NCBI GenBank assembly: GCA_019022495.1
Contig: JAFEKR010000005.1
Location: 3,100,001-3,164,000 of the forward strand
Reading direction: 5' to 3'
Origin: Epichloe hybrida
Taxonomy: Eukaryota; Ascomycota; Sordariomycetes; Hypocreales; Clavicipitaceae
Length of the DNA stretch: 64,000 bases
Shown here: in pieces, positions 34,452-45,871 of the stretch
Position numbering within the stretch: position 1 is the first letter of the stretch
Layout: every line of letters starts with the position of its first letter
The notes under the pieces: model-generated
Told to the model about the DNA's origin: nothing
The model's input: the letters and a program-made list of their open reading frames with translations, nothing else
Databases searched by the model: none
Made by a program: the position numbers and the translations under genes

Positions 34452-35826
34452 GACCCAAAGAGGGAAAGAACTACATACATAAGCAGCAAGTTATCACCTG
34501 GCCTGGCAGGCCGGCAAGACAAGGAAGGTGCGTGGGGCTGCATTTGCGGAAGCTGGCCAATGGAGCAGTGAGGGATTAAAGAAGGTCCGACCAAGGTGAA
34601 GCTTAAAGCTCATGCCCCAGATGGCTGGCACGTGCACCCCTCAAGGGCGGATGAATAGATGACAGCTTCTTCGTGAGCATGAAATATCTGGTCTGCCGCC
34701 CAGCTCTGTCCAGCTCGGGACCTCAACGGCGCAACAGCAAGGCATTCCATCTTGCAGACCTGTTGCAGACCCTGCTGCAGACCCATCGTGCGTGGGCCAG
34801 TGCCACACTGCCAACAAGTGCTTCCTCGCGGAAAACTCCACAACATCCAAGATTCACCGACTGAGACATTAGCAAGGTACCAGATGCCTCCCTCCACATC
34901 CGCGAAGCCCTCAGATGCGTCACAGCGACCGCTCCATAACATGTGCATGCCAGAGGAGTTCCCAACGGTGCGGTTATGCTGAACAACTCTGCATTTTTGT
35001 TCTGAACGACAGGTGGGCATCGTCAAAGCTTACATATTAATGCTCTGGCTTCTGGGTCATTCGCGGCGCATTTCTGCAGATGCAGCTCGCGCTCACTATC
35101 AACGGGCACAAGGGTTTGACTGCGAATTCCAATTATGCTAGCCGTTACGGGTCTTCTGGCTGGGCTAGTTCTAGGCTCGAATCCTGCCGCAAGTGGTTGC
35201 GAGGTATACAGGATTGGCTAGGCTAGGCAGCTTACGTTAGGCTCACAGGGCAGGTACGCTTGCGTACTGGGCCTTGGGGGTTCGCAATTACTGATTATCC
35301 GAAGGCCACGGAAGCTGGGCCTAATCCCTGCCTAGACGGTGGCGGCGCGCTGGCTCGGGACGAGCCCTAGGGAGGGGAAGGATAATTGTGAGGCGCTGTA
35401 CGTAGGATTGTGGGGCGCGAGGCCTACTATAGGGGCAGCCCACAGGGTGCGCAAGCAACATGTTGTACAGGCCTTAAGTAATTGTAAGGTGCAATGTTAG
35501 CAACGGCTAGCATTGGCGGATCTTTTGGTCTATTGGGGTTCCTAGCACACCTTCTAGGTTCTTGCAATCATGTCCTTGGGGGCAAGGGTCAAGTGATCAG
35601 CTGAGAAAGATGCTGAGATGCCCCTTGGCGAGCTGATCCTATTCCAGGGACTCGCTTCGTGCCGATGAGTCGGCTTTTGATCATTTATAAGAAGGTCCTC
35701 GAATATTGTTTCGAGGGCAGATTGAATCACGCTTTGGGAAGAACCCGGGTTGGACAATTTGGGCAATATGAAAATTGAAAAATTGATTCTTTGAAAATTT
35801 GTCGAAACTAATCAGTATGCGCTCAC
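34452..35826. other. Intergenic region with an unassigned GC-rich patch
   Basis: No gene is supported. From about 35060 to 35540 the DNA is GC-rich with many short 'ctagg', 'taggc' and 'gggcc' words and stops in all frames, unlike the flanks. The piece GGCTCGAATCC near 35174 resembles a tRNA B box, but no cloverleaf folds around it. The patch may be an old repeat. Confidence 0.45.
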
Positions 35827-36903
35827 TCAAGCATACTTCTTGACCATGCGAAGCAACGCCTCATCTACCTCCTTAGGATTTGTAGCATTGAGATAGTGGC
35901 CACCGCCCTCAACAAACGTCAGTGTTGCCTCTGGCGCGGCCGTGAAGAGTTTAATATGTTCCTTGGGCAGCACACTACCAAACACCGGGTCCTCGGAGCC
36001 CTGTTGACGATGGTCAGTCATGAAGCAGGCTTTTAGAGAGGGATGAACCTCGAACAGCACAAACCTGTAGCCAGTACACGGGACACTTGACGTCCCGCAG
36101 TCGAAGCAAGAGTCCGTCTCTCTCCAGCAGACACGCCAAAGCCATGCGGAGCTTTCGACGGCCTTCATCGCCAGCATAGACGGCCTTCAGCGTTGCATCC
36201 CAAAACGACAGTGTCTCAGGCGGGACGGTTCCTGAAAAGCCCAGCTGGGCGACCATTCCGCGCCATACCTCGTCGACTACAAAGTCGGGGGTCGGGGTGG
36301 AACTGCACCAACTGTCGTAGAAGGGCGCCAGTTGAGTCTGAGGGTCCCAGCAGCCTTTTTCACGGGACGCAGCTGATTCGGAGTCCATGGAAGTGCCGAG
36401 AGGAAGGAGACCCAGGATCTGGACATGGCAAGTCAATACGACGGCGTCCTACACAACACAACGTATGTATGTACGGAATACTCCGTGAGGAACCCCCGAC
36501 GTTGCTTCTCCAGCGGAGATGAGGTGAATCAACATACCCTGTCTGGGGCCAGGAGGGCCATGCGGACCACTATCCAACCACCTTGGCTGGTTCCAACAGC
36601 AAACGCCTTTTCAACGTGAAGCGCGTCCATTACCTGGAGTGCCATGATGGCTGTGTCCCAGTATGTGAATTGCTCAGAGGCTGAGCTGGTTGCGCCATGA
36701 CCGAGCGGCTCAACGGCCAGAAGATTGACTGCATCGGTCAAGGCCTGGTTTTCAAATTGCACATTATACAGTGACGAGGTCGTGCACATGGAGTTGATGA
36801 GCACGACGGTGGGCTTTGAGGAATCCACGGAGCCGCCCGAAAGTCTATATCCAGCACTGATGCCTCCGAGGTGGAGAACCTTGACCGTCGTCGTCGCTGC
36901 CAT
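35827..36903 (-). CDS. Alpha/beta-hydrolase fold protein
   Basis: Three exons, 36903-36538, 36418-36065 and 36000-35827, encode 297 residues. Introns are 119 bp (GTATGT...CAG) and 64 bp (GTTTGT...CAG). The nucleophile elbow is GTSQGG (Gly-X-Ser-X-Gly), following MDALHVEKAFAV. HG in PLGHGATS lies earlier, and GGGHYLNATNPKEV near the C-terminus supplies the His. There is no signal peptide. The fold covers esterases, lipases, haloperoxidase-like and C-C hydrolases, so the substrate is unknown. Its short length and lid region fit the 3-oxoadipate enol-lactonase or haloperoxidase-like branch. Confidence 0.86.
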
Positions 36904-37679
36904 TGTGAGGAAGGGTATGTAATCCGTGCGAAGTACTCTGTATGTCCTGCCTGCAATGATTTGATTACTCGTTTGTTTTATATGCAAGGGGCCATCAGCC
37001 AGGAAGCGATGCTCACGTCACGTCGGACAAGTCAGCCCTCGGGCATTAATTACCCCGCATGGGACCTAATGTGAAGGCCGGGGAGCATTTTGCCTCAATT
37101 CAGCTGGACAACTGGTGTCTGATGAGCGATTGGATTCTAGTTTTTTGTTATGCCGCCTGGCAACTGACGGCGCATTGATTAGCGGTGCCATCATGACTAG
37201 CGCAACTAGAAGGACAAAAGCCCAGCCATTTTCCCCACCAAGTGGTCCATTTCTTCACCAGGGAGGACGGGAACTAGATTCCAACCCTGAGACCAATGTC
37301 CGGTAGAGTCAAGGGTCAGTCGAGGGTCAGCACAGAAGCCATGGGGCAGGCAGGGGTTGGCGAGACAGAGTTTCCGCACTACGGACGTATCAACGCTGTT
37401 AACGCTGAATTATTACTCCGTAGTGTCGGAACATACTCCGGAAGTGGCAAAGCAAGTTCAGTTGTGCTTTTTTTTTCCCCGTAGCGTGGGAGGGAGGGCC
37501 GAGTTGATGAATAGGAAAGAGAAAGGGGGCCGTCCCGGGGATTTTTCTCCAACATCTTCTTCTCGACGACGGTTCCGCATCTTCGATGTATTATTATATT
37601 GCCATGCCCGACCCGTTGCGATAAGCCTACACGCCTCTCTTTGCGCAGTCGTCGTTTCACCACTCTTTAATGTCATCCC
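36904..37679. other. Divergent promoter region, no gene seen
   Basis: This gap separates the minus-strand hydrolase and the plus-strand Pth11-like gene. I see only a T tract near 37469-37477 and short unsupported frames. Confidence 0.5.
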
Positions 37680-39129
37680 ATGTCATCAGACGGCAAGTCC
37701 GTGTTACCCGGTCTTCCGGGCTATGATCCGGACAGCCTTCAACCGTGGACCGTCGCCGTCGTCGTGTCAGTGACGGTGCTGGCGCTGCTCGCCATTGGCC
37801 TTCGTCTTCTCAGTCGCCGACTCAATCGCCAACCACTATGGTGGGACGACAAGATGATTGTCTTTTCCATGGTGAGTTCTTTTTTCTTTTTCTGCGCTCG
37901 CCATGCCTACCCATTGACTGATCGACTTGCCGTTCTCTTCTTTAATTTAATTTAATTTAATTTTTTTTTGCAGGGCTGGAACCTTGTTGTCGTGGGCTTC
38001 ATATTTGCCATGTATTCATCCGGGATGGGCATCCACGCAGACAAGGTTGATCCCGCGCGAATCGTCATGATGGCCAAATGGCTGGTCGTAGCCGAGGTCC
38101 TGTACGCCTGGAACCTGGGATGGACCAAGCTCAGCCTCCTGCTCATGTACTACCGCATCTTCCGCCACGAGTACTTCAAGAAGATGGCGTGGGGAGTCGG
38201 TGCCTTTGTCTGGGCCTGGGTCATCTGCATCACCTTCATCTTCATCTTCATCTGCGTGCCGGTGCGCAAGCTGTGGTACCCGCAGGTCCCCGGCCGGTGC
38301 ATAAACCAGGTTGGCACGTGGATCTCCAACGCCGCCTCGACCATCCTCACCGACCTCGTCATTCTGATCATGCCCATACCGCAAATATGGAAGCTGCAGT
38401 TGAGAAGGACCGAGAAGGTTGGCCTGACGCTCGCATTCAGCCTCGGATTCTTGTAAGTTCCCGAGCACCTTTCCTCTGCGCCCCAGCTTTCTCCAACCGA
38501 CGACAACAAATGTTGACAAGGGGCCGTTTTGATTCTAACCATACATCCATGATGCCAGTGTTGTTTTCGCATCCGCATACCGCACCAGCGTTCTCTTCAC
38601 GTACACCAACTCCGACCCGACGTATTCGTTGGCCCCGACCGTGGGATGGACGGCCATTGAAATGGCAGCGGGCATCATTTCTGCCTGCCTGCCCACCTTG
38701 CTTCCAATCGTGTTGCTCTGCGCGCGAGCATTCGGATACACGCGGTCGACAGTCGTCCCCAGCCGAGAGACCGATGCACCACCGACCTTTGGCGGCTCCG
38801 GACAAAGCAAATTGAAGTGCAAAAGCGCCACGACGACATTGAGTACTTGTGCTACTGGCACTCGAGTGGACGATGACGATTCCGACAAAGCTGCCGATAA
38901 ACCCTTCTATGGCGCCGAGTCGGGCAGCGTGGCTTCGCAGCCCATCGACTCCTCAAGCGTCGCGCCAGAAGAATCGTCGGAGCCAACCTTTCGAACAGAT
39001 ACCCTCGGCTATGGGCATTCGGTGAAGAGCTATACCATCAAGGGAGCGAGCAATAACGACGACGGTATACCGTTGCAGGGCATCAGGGTTCAAACAGACT
39101 TCAAGAGGTCGACCTCTAGGAAATGTTGA
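37680..39129 (+). CDS. Pth11/SAT4-type seven-helix membrane protein
   Basis: Three exons, 37680-37871, 37974-38452 and 38559-39129, encode 413 residues. Introns are 102 bp (GTGAGT...CAG, containing four TTTAA words before a T tract) and 106 bp (GTAAGT...CAG). Seven hydrophobic helices are visible, beginning with WTVAVVVSVTVLALLAIGL. The family marks are WWDD after helix 1, WNLGWTKLSLLLMYYRIF in helix 3, and CINQVGTWISNAASTILTDL before helix 5. The C-terminal ~130 residues are polar, Ser/Asp rich and probably cytosolic. Members in plant- and insect-associated fungi act as G-protein-coupled surface sensors (Pth11), but most are uncharacterised and the CFEM domain of true Pth11 is absent. The ligand is unknown. 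Confidence 0.88.
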
Positions 39130-39645
39130 AGTCAATTTCGATGGGGGATGGAGAAGGGCCACTGGCCAAAAAGGGGCATCATTATCCGAGCGAGCAAAGA
39201 AATAATTGAGCGTGTGAATCGTTCATTTGACAATATTTTGCCCCTCCTCTGTATCCGTGTTTTGTTTGTCATGTATCACGATTCAAGAACAAAGAACAAG
39301 ATTTCGACCAGAGTGTAGTACTCTCCAATACTAAACCTGACGACCGCGCACCGTTGTGACGTGATTGGTGTAGACTCGACGCCCATTTCCCCTGAAGCCT
39401 GACATATAACTCTTCTATTGCCTTCTTACCTACCCTACCTTTCTTTATTTTTTTGTTAATCTTTCACACACAATATCGGCCCGTGTGCCGCAACTGAACG
39501 ACTTCGCCTCGATGTGCTCCAAAATGGGTGGTTGTGATCACCGAAGATATCGTCAGAATCAATCAGTCCAAACACGTCGCAACAGCGCCTCTTTACAACC
39601 GCCGATGCCTCCTTCTTCACCCATCATCGCAGAGAATTTCGCCCC
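39130..39645. other. Convergent 3' region, no gene seen
   Basis: The interval holds the 3' ends of the Pth11-like gene and the Fmp32-like gene. No supported frame. Confidence 0.5.
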
Positions 39646-40504
39646 TCACATGAGCAATCTCCAAGCACCCAACATCAACGCCGCAAAACCAGTGCACACA
39701 CCCATCAGCCACTGCAATGTCTGGAACTTGACCTGCTCCAGTTTCTCGTGCAACGCCGCCACCTCCTGCTCAATCTTGGTCTCCGTCTCTTTAATCTTGA
39801 GCTCCTGCCCAACAGCCTCCTCGCGAATGCGCCCCTTTTCCAAATTCAGGTCAAGCCGCACGCTGGCCTGTGTCCGTGAGATTTCATCCCGAAGACGACT
39901 GCTAAGCTTGGCGATGTCGTTGTTCAGACGCTCGTGAGAGCTCCGCGTTGTATTGGACTCGGTGCTGTCCGCCGACAGAAGCTCCGAGCGCAGCTTTGCA
40001 AAGTCGACCTTCTGCGTGTACGTTGCTTTGGCCGAGTCTTCCCGAAGAACCATTGTGCGGGTCAAGTTTTGAATGCTAACGCGGGGGGGAAGAGAGAGAC
40101 ACTGTGAGAAAAACTGCTCTGACTCGGCTTGCGTCTGGGATGGCCGGCGCCTACCTTTCCTCAATCACGTCGTTGAGCACCTTCATCATGGCCACGGACT
40201 GCTCTTCCGTGAACCCTTCTCCTTGTAGACGCTTGACGAACTTGAGCGTGTCAAAGTGATGGTCTCGCTGCCGCTGCGCCGTCGCGCGAAAGGCCCGTGA
40301 CAGAACTGGGCTTCTTTGCGATGCGCATCGCCGTCGGGGGTTTGCCATTCCATCGAGTCTCGCCGTCGTCAGAGAGCGATGCCATTGTGAAGCGGCATTG
40401 CCTCCTGCCAGGACGGTGGACGGCCTCGCAGCACGGGAGGCAGAGAGCGACGCGCTCCAGCTTAGCCGGGGCAGAAGAAACCGTGGTAATATCTCGGCAG
40501 CCAT
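39646..40504 (-). CDS. Mitochondrial DUF1640/CCDC90 protein, Fmp32-like
   Basis: Two exons, 40504-40155 and 40075-39646, encode 259 residues. The 79-bp intron (GTAGGC...TTAG) joins VIEER to SIQNLTRTM. The N-terminal ~70 residues are Arg/Ser/Ala rich and look like a mitochondrial presequence. Then comes the family core FDTLKFVKRLQGEGFTEEQ, a long coiled coil (about 150-235), and a C-terminal membrane helix (LMGVCTGFAALMLGAW). Yeast Fmp32 is tied to cytochrome oxidase assembly and the animal relative MCUR1 to calcium uptake, so an inner-membrane assembly role is likely but not shown here. I chose the ATG before AAEILPRF; an ATG upstream at 40546 is possible. Confidence 0.88.
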
Positions 40505-40680
40505 AGGTGCTGGGTCGGTGATTTTTTTTCTCCCTGGGCACAACAACGAGGTAGATGGATTTGGAAAAAGTGCAATGTCGCTGGTGCGCGATGGCTGGGG
40601 AATCCGGCAAGTGTTGGCCTGATTAGGGTGAGGCAGAACGGGTGGGTGATTGGCTACGTGTTATAAGAATAGGGGACCTC
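40505..40680. promoter_or_regulatory. Promoter region of the Fmp32-like gene
   Basis: A short region between the start codon and the transposon terminus at 40681. No defined motif seen. Confidence 0.3.
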
Positions 40681-40920
40681 TAAACACGCATATGTCAAAA
40701 ATTAAACACGCATATGCTATTAGTCCCAATTAGGATAATTACTAGTTTTTAGTATAGCTTATATTTACTATATAATCTTTACTTTATAGAATATTACTTA
40801 TATTATTAAAGTAAGTAAACTAACTTATAATTTACTAGTGGAGCACTTATAATAGCTTCAATACTATTAATACCCTTGAAAACATAAAAAAACATAAAAA
40901 AAAACATCAAAGGGACAGTC
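40681..40920. mobile_element. Decayed transposon end related to the 33957 element, followed by AT-rich DNA
   Basis: After a TA, the sequence repeats AAACACGCATATG exactly at 40682 and 40704, again 22 bp apart, and then has TTAGTCC. This mirrors the terminus at 33957 (two GCGCATAT units 22 bp apart, then TTAGTCC), with differences mostly of the G/A and C/T kind. AT-rich, RIP-like DNA follows. I find no matching right end nearby, so it is a remnant. Confidence 0.6.
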
Positions 40921-41480
40921 CGTGTCTTTATGAAGGATCTTCAGCACGAGGCCGCAGTTTATGAGCGCCTCAAGGCAGTACAATGTGTAAACGTGCCAGT
41001 GTTTTTAGGCACGGTTGACCTCCAATCCGTGAACAAAATATACTATTATAACCACGGTGTCTACATAGTGCATTTGACATTTCTCTCATGGGGCGGCTAC
41101 AAACTGGACGATCTCGACAATATCAAGGTGACGGACAAGAGACTTCGAGATGGAGCGTTGCCATCACTGCAATCAATGCACCGACAGGGTGTTGTGCACA
41201 GGGATATGCGAGTAGCAAACATGCTATTCAACCCTGAGACGAATGATATCATGATCTCATTGACCTTGAAAGATCATCATTGAGGCAGCCGCCTCGGCGT
41301 GCCCTGTCCCAGGTGGTGCCGAAATTCGAGCATGGGATCATAAGCCGAACACGGAAAGGAAAGGGCGTGATCGAGTCGACGGCCAACACAGGGGCGGCAG
41401 AAGACCTAGTCAAGACATTTCAATGGCAAGATCGATACTCCTTGAGTCAGAAAAAGGTGAGCAATCGACTGTTGTAAAGA
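40921..41480 (+). pseudogene. Fragmented protein kinase-like pseudogene
   Basis: From 40930 the frame reads MKDLQHEAAVYERLKAVQ and continues to a kinase-type catalytic loop HRDMRVANMLFN near 41199-41234. The conserved Asp of the next segment is only in another frame (IDLERSSLRQPPRRAL from about 41258), so a frameshift follows the loop. The frame at 41280-41477 has a short continuation and then ends. The ATP-binding lobe is missing. It resembles the small fungal kinase-like proteins that often lie near transposons. Without a Gly-rich loop and with a frame break it should not make an active kinase. Confidence 0.7.
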
Positions 41481-41852
41481 AGTTAAAGTCAATACGCCGT
41501 CTTAATTCATTATTATGCTGCCGGCAATGTTATCACCGTAAACCAATGGGGATCCAGCATCACTGTGGTGAGCGATGGCCGCTGGATTTGTCCGTTGGAT
41601 TTGACACACTCGTTTCTATGTGCAGTAAAGGTGGGCCGGGGCACGAGTAGGACTCCTGCCCCTCCACGGAACCCTGCCCCTCCTCGTCTACCTTGAGGAT
41701 TTGTTTCTGCCACCGTGGTGCCGCTCTTGTGCACCCTAAAACCTCGTATACACTCCCCATCTCGGTCTCCAATCCCTTCCCCTCTTCCTCCCTCTCTTGT
41801 TTCTCATCCAATCCATCCCCTCTCTCACTCTCAACAACAATTCACCATCACA
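41481..41852 (+). promoter_or_regulatory. Promoter and 5' leader of the S-adenosylhomocysteinase gene
   Basis: The ~90 bases before the start codon (about 41757-41849) are strongly C/T rich, a feature of highly expressed fungal genes, and end in CACAATGG. No other motif is clear. Confidence 0.5.
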
Positions 41853-43268
41853 ATGGCTGCCCCCGCTCAGAAGTTCAAGGTCGCTGACCTGTCTCTCGCT
41901 GCCTTCGGTCGCAAGGAGATCGAGCTCGCCGAGAACGAGATGCCTGGTCTCATGGCTACCCGCGAGAAGTATGCCGCTGACCAGCCGCTCAAGGGTGCCC
42001 GAATTGCTGGCTGCCTGCACATGACCATCCAGACCGCTGTCCTCATCGAGACCTTGACTGCTCTGGGTGCCGAAGTCACCTGGACCAGCTGCAACATCTT
42101 CAGCACCCAGGACCACGCCGCCGCCGCCATTGCTGCCGCCGGTGTCCCCGTCTTTGCCTGGAAGGGTGAGACCGAAGAGGAATACAACTGGTGCCTCGAG
42201 CAGCAGCTCCTTGCCTTCAAGGACGGTGCCAAGCTCAACCTGATTCTTGACGATGGCGGTGACTTGACCAGCCTCGTCCACACCAAGTACCCTGAGATGC
42301 TCAAGGGCTGCTATGGTGTCTCCGAGGAGACCACCACTGGTGTCCACCACCTGTACCGTATGCTCAAGGATAACAAGCTCCTCGTTCCTTCCATCAATGT
42401 CAACGACAGTGTCACCAAGTCCAAGTTCGACAACTTGTACGGTTGCCGCGAGTCCCTCATTGACGGTATTAAGCGGGCTACCGATGTCATGATTGCTGGC
42501 AAGGTCGCCGTTGTTGCTGGTTTCGGTGATGTAGGCAAGGGCTGCGCTCAGGCCCTCGGTGGAATGGGTGCCCGTGTCTTGGTCACCGAGATTGATCCCA
42601 TCAATGCTCTCCAGGCAGCCATGGCTGGCTACCAAGTCACAACCATGGAGAAGGCTGCCAAGATTGGTCAGATCTTCGTCACCACCACTGGTTGCCGTGA
42701 TATCTTGACTGGCGTTCACTTCGAGGCTATGCCCAACGACGCCATTGTCTGCAGTAAGTATCTCTCCGCTGATGTTCAGACAATTACATCTTGACAGCGA
42801 TGCTAACGAGTCCTTGCAGATATTGGTCACTTCGACATCGAGATCGACGTTGCCTGGCTCAAGGCCAACGCTCAGTCCGTCCAGAACATCAAGCCCCAGG
42901 TCGACCGCTTCTTGATGAAGAACGGCCGTCACATCATTCTGCTTGCTGAGGGTCGTCTTGTCAACCTTGGCTGTGCCACTGGCCACTCTTCCTTCGTCAT
43001 GTCCTGCTCCTTCACCAATCAGGTTTTGGCCCAGATCATGTTGTACAAAGCCCGTGACGAGGCTTTCGGCAAGAAGTACGTTGAGTTCTCCAGAACCAGC
43101 AAGCTCGACGTTGGTGTCTACGTCTTGCCCAAGATCCTCGATGAGGAGGTTGCCCGTCTTCACCTTAGCCATGTCCAGGCTGAGCTCAGTTCCCTGACAA
43201 AGGTTCAGGCTGAATACCTCAGCCTACCTTCTGAGGGCCCTTTCAAGAGCGACATCTACCGCTACTAA
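41853..43268 (+). CDS. SAH1: S-adenosyl-L-homocysteine hydrolase
   Basis: Two exons, 41853-42753 and 42820-43268, encode 449 residues, the usual fungal length. The 66-bp intron (GTAAGT...GCAG) joins AIVC to NIGHFD. The NAD-dependent cytosolic enzyme splits S-adenosylhomocysteine to adenosine and homocysteine, relieving product inhibition of methyltransferases. Signatures are [16 protein letters not shown] near the N-terminus, the catalytic region [16 protein letters not shown], the NAD-binding loop [11 protein letters not shown] near 217-230, and the C-terminal Lys/Tyr pair in FKSDIYRY, which reaches the neighbouring subunit. Codon use is strongly biased (C-ending), fitting high expression, and this also creates a long open frame on the opposite strand. 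Confidence 0.97.
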
Positions 43269-43923
43269 TTTAATGTATTCGTACTCAAGAGTCCTTCAAC
43301 TGGATTCCTACGTGTAACGACTTGTGCCGTTGTTCTCTTCACGGCAATGGGGCAAAATTGTGGATTCAACAGCATAAACTTGCATGGCATATGGGTCGGG
43401 GAAGTTTTGGTTTGCTGATTTTTGTTTGTGATGTTTTATGAAAAATGAAGGGTTTCTTGCCTATCTGGTAGTCTTGCTTGTGCCTCAAGAAGAAAGGATG
43501 TGGATTTTCATCTCGCTGGGCGGACAGGAGGAGGCAAAAAAGGTCTGCTTTTTCAACAAAATGGCGTCGGCTCTTTTTGCTAGACATGATATTCCCCCAT
43601 GGCGAGATTCAAAAAGGAAAAGGCTTATGATGAAAATATGGTCTTGGGCGAGAAGATTCTCAGATCCGAGGCGCGTAGGCGGAAAGAGGCTCGTCAACCG
43701 CGGCCAATAGACAGTGTAGTTGGTCTCTTGCATAATACAACAACGGGTTCTGATCGAGAACCCACATGCTAAAACTCATATACCTGCTTGTCGGTGTTGA
43801 TTCATCATTTTCATGTCGTTCCAAGCTATGATTTCGAGCCAACGTACGGAGTAGATATCTATAGAGTCAGGGCTGCCATACGCTTCGCACATTTGAGTCC
43901 AAGTGGAACGAACCCATCCATTT
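43269..43923. other. Convergent 3' region, no gene seen
   Basis: This holds the 3' ends of SAH1 and the 2-hydroxyacid dehydrogenase gene. No supported frame or RNA gene. Confidence 0.5.
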
Positions 43924-45250
43924 TTAAGCCAAGGCTTTTTGCTCTGGCACAATGCTTTTCAGCTTGCCACTCTCCACTGCCATCTTGACGTTACTAATCG
44001 CCCACTCCTCCATCTTGGTCTGCGTCTCAACCGTCCACGTTCCCATGTGCGGCAACAAAAGAACATTGGGGTTGGACAAAAGACCTGGATGAATCTTGGG
44101 CTCCTCTTCAAACACGTCAAGACCGACACTAGCGACTCTGCCAGAGTCAAGTGCGTCCACGAGGGCAGCTTCATCCATGACAGCCCCTCGGGCAGTATTG
44201 ACAATCACGATGCCAGGCTTCATAACATCAAACTGTGCCGTAGAAATGACATGCCGAGTTTGAGGCTGATTTCACAACCGAATAAAGTAAGTCATCGACT
44301 TGGGCACGGGGCAAGACGAATTGCAAAGGGGTGATGGAGGAAAGGAAAAAAAAACAAAAAAAAAAGAGCTAAACTTACATTCAATGGTAGATTCAAGCTC
44401 AAGACATCACTCTCTCTTAGTAATGTCTCGAAACTCACGTATTCCGCCCCGTCTTCCAGCTCCTCGCTTAACTTTTTCCTATTATGATATCGAATCTTCA
44501 TGCCAAACGCCGTCGCCTTGGCAGCCACGTTCCTCCCGATGCCGCCCATGCCCAAGATGCCGAGGACTTTGCCCTGTGGGTCATGGCCCAGCCTGGGCAG
44601 TCTTTTGCCACGCCAGTCGCCGGCGCGCAGGGCGGACATGCCGATGGGGAAGTTGCGCAGGGCTCCGATGAGAAGCCAGATGGTGACGTCGGCGGTGGCA
44701 TCGTCCACGGCGGTAGGGGTGTTGGAGACGTAGACGGAGTGGGATGTGCAGGATGGGATGTCGACTTGGTCGTAGCCGGCGCCTGGTGAAGTGCGGACCG
44801 ATTAGGAATTCTTCTTGGTCCATGCAGGAGAATGGTGGGAAGGGGGGGGGGGGGGGCAATCAGCGAACCATTGTGGCATAGGAATTGCAAGGTCGATGGT
44901 AGAGCGTCCAGTAGCTCATTGTCGAATTTCCCCGTCACGGAAAACGAGTCGAGTGTGCGGTATGCGACTGTTGCGCCGTCGAAAGCACCGGATTGGCATT
45001 CTGATATGAAGTCCTGGCGGTTGTTCGACTTGGGTTGGAGGACATCGGCGATCTGGGCGATGGTGGACCACGCATCGTGGGCGCTTTTTTGGGGTTTTTC
45101 TTTTAAGATGTGCTGTTATATTGGGTGATGGAGGAACCGGAAAGATTCGGAAGAGCAGATTGATTGTCTTGGGTACGGAAGTTGATTTGTGTCGAGGTGG
45201 ACTAACTGCTCGATTTCGCCTAGGAGGAGGACCCTGGGTCTGCTGACCAT
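43924..45250 (-). CDS. D-isomer-specific 2-hydroxyacid dehydrogenase, glyoxylate reductase-like
   Basis: Four exons, 45250-45207, 45083-44869, 44782-44379 and 44265-43924, encode 334 residues. Introns are 123, 86 and 113 bp with donors GTTAGT, GTTCGC and GTAAGT; intron 2 contains a run of 16 G on the plus strand. The first joint gives GEIE-HAHDAW, the second CHNG-AGYDQ, the third LPLN-PQTRHV, all as in the family. The Rossmann loop is GILGMGGIGRNVA. The catalytic residues are Arg in NTARGAVMDE, Glu in DVFEEEP and His in LLPHMGTW. It should reduce glyoxylate or hydroxypyruvate with NAD(P)H in the cytosol or mitochondrion; the exact substrate is inference. It converges with SAH1. Confidence 0.92.
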
Positions 45251-45871
45251 TGTGAAGATGCAAGTTGAGTGACGACGTCGAAATCGGGTGGGTTGCGAGT
45301 TTCGCTTTCGATGGGGAATACAAATTCTCAATCGGGTCAGGAAAAGTTTCGTATCATTCGAATTTCTTTATAGAGAGAGTGAGATGGGTGGCTATCGTCT
45401 GTCTGCTGGATCAGCAGTATAAAGTTCTCAACAAGTGTTCGTTTCTTCGGCGGGGCTGGTGGTTGGAGTTGGTGGGGGTTCGTCGCCGATGGACGGCCAC
45501 AAACCACGAGCAACTTTAGAACATGGTGCCGTGTTTGCTCATCATGGATTACGAATCAAGGGCAAAGAACAGGAATTGAATCAGAACATAGTCTTTTTTC
45601 AATGTTCAATGTAGTTACCATGTAGTAGTTGGCTATAACTATTATGAACTTGCTGCTAGTTTTCTCCGCGGATAATAAAATTGAAAAGCAACTCCTACAT
45701 ACTCCGTACTACCGCCCCGCTTACATCTTGAACAAAAAGGTTTCCCCCGACATGCATCTCTCCTCCAAGTCCGAGCATTGAAGGCGTCGCCGCCAGCATC
45801 TGATTCGTACCTCTTCCGACTTTGCGATCCACGTGCATCTCTACATCAAGCAGACGTTTCCGCGGCCAGCT
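45251..45871. other. Divergent promoter region, no gene seen
   Basis: This separates the minus-strand dehydrogenase and the plus-strand DUF2196 gene. No clear motif or supported frame. Confidence 0.5.

Noticed and set aside
33619..34571. Two frames on opposite strands sharing the peptide SVFGLTRYAHSKNAICAF
   Set aside because: The shared peptide is produced by the two inverted repeat arms and is not evidence of coding.
35165..35195. Possible tRNA gene, from a B-box-like GGCTCGAATCC
   Set aside because: The bases on each side do not form a T-stem, and no A box or acceptor stem lies at a proper distance.
41736..43172. A 478-codon open frame antisense to S-adenosylhomocysteinase
   Set aside because: It arises from the strong C-ending codon bias of the sense gene and runs through its intron; no domain is visible.
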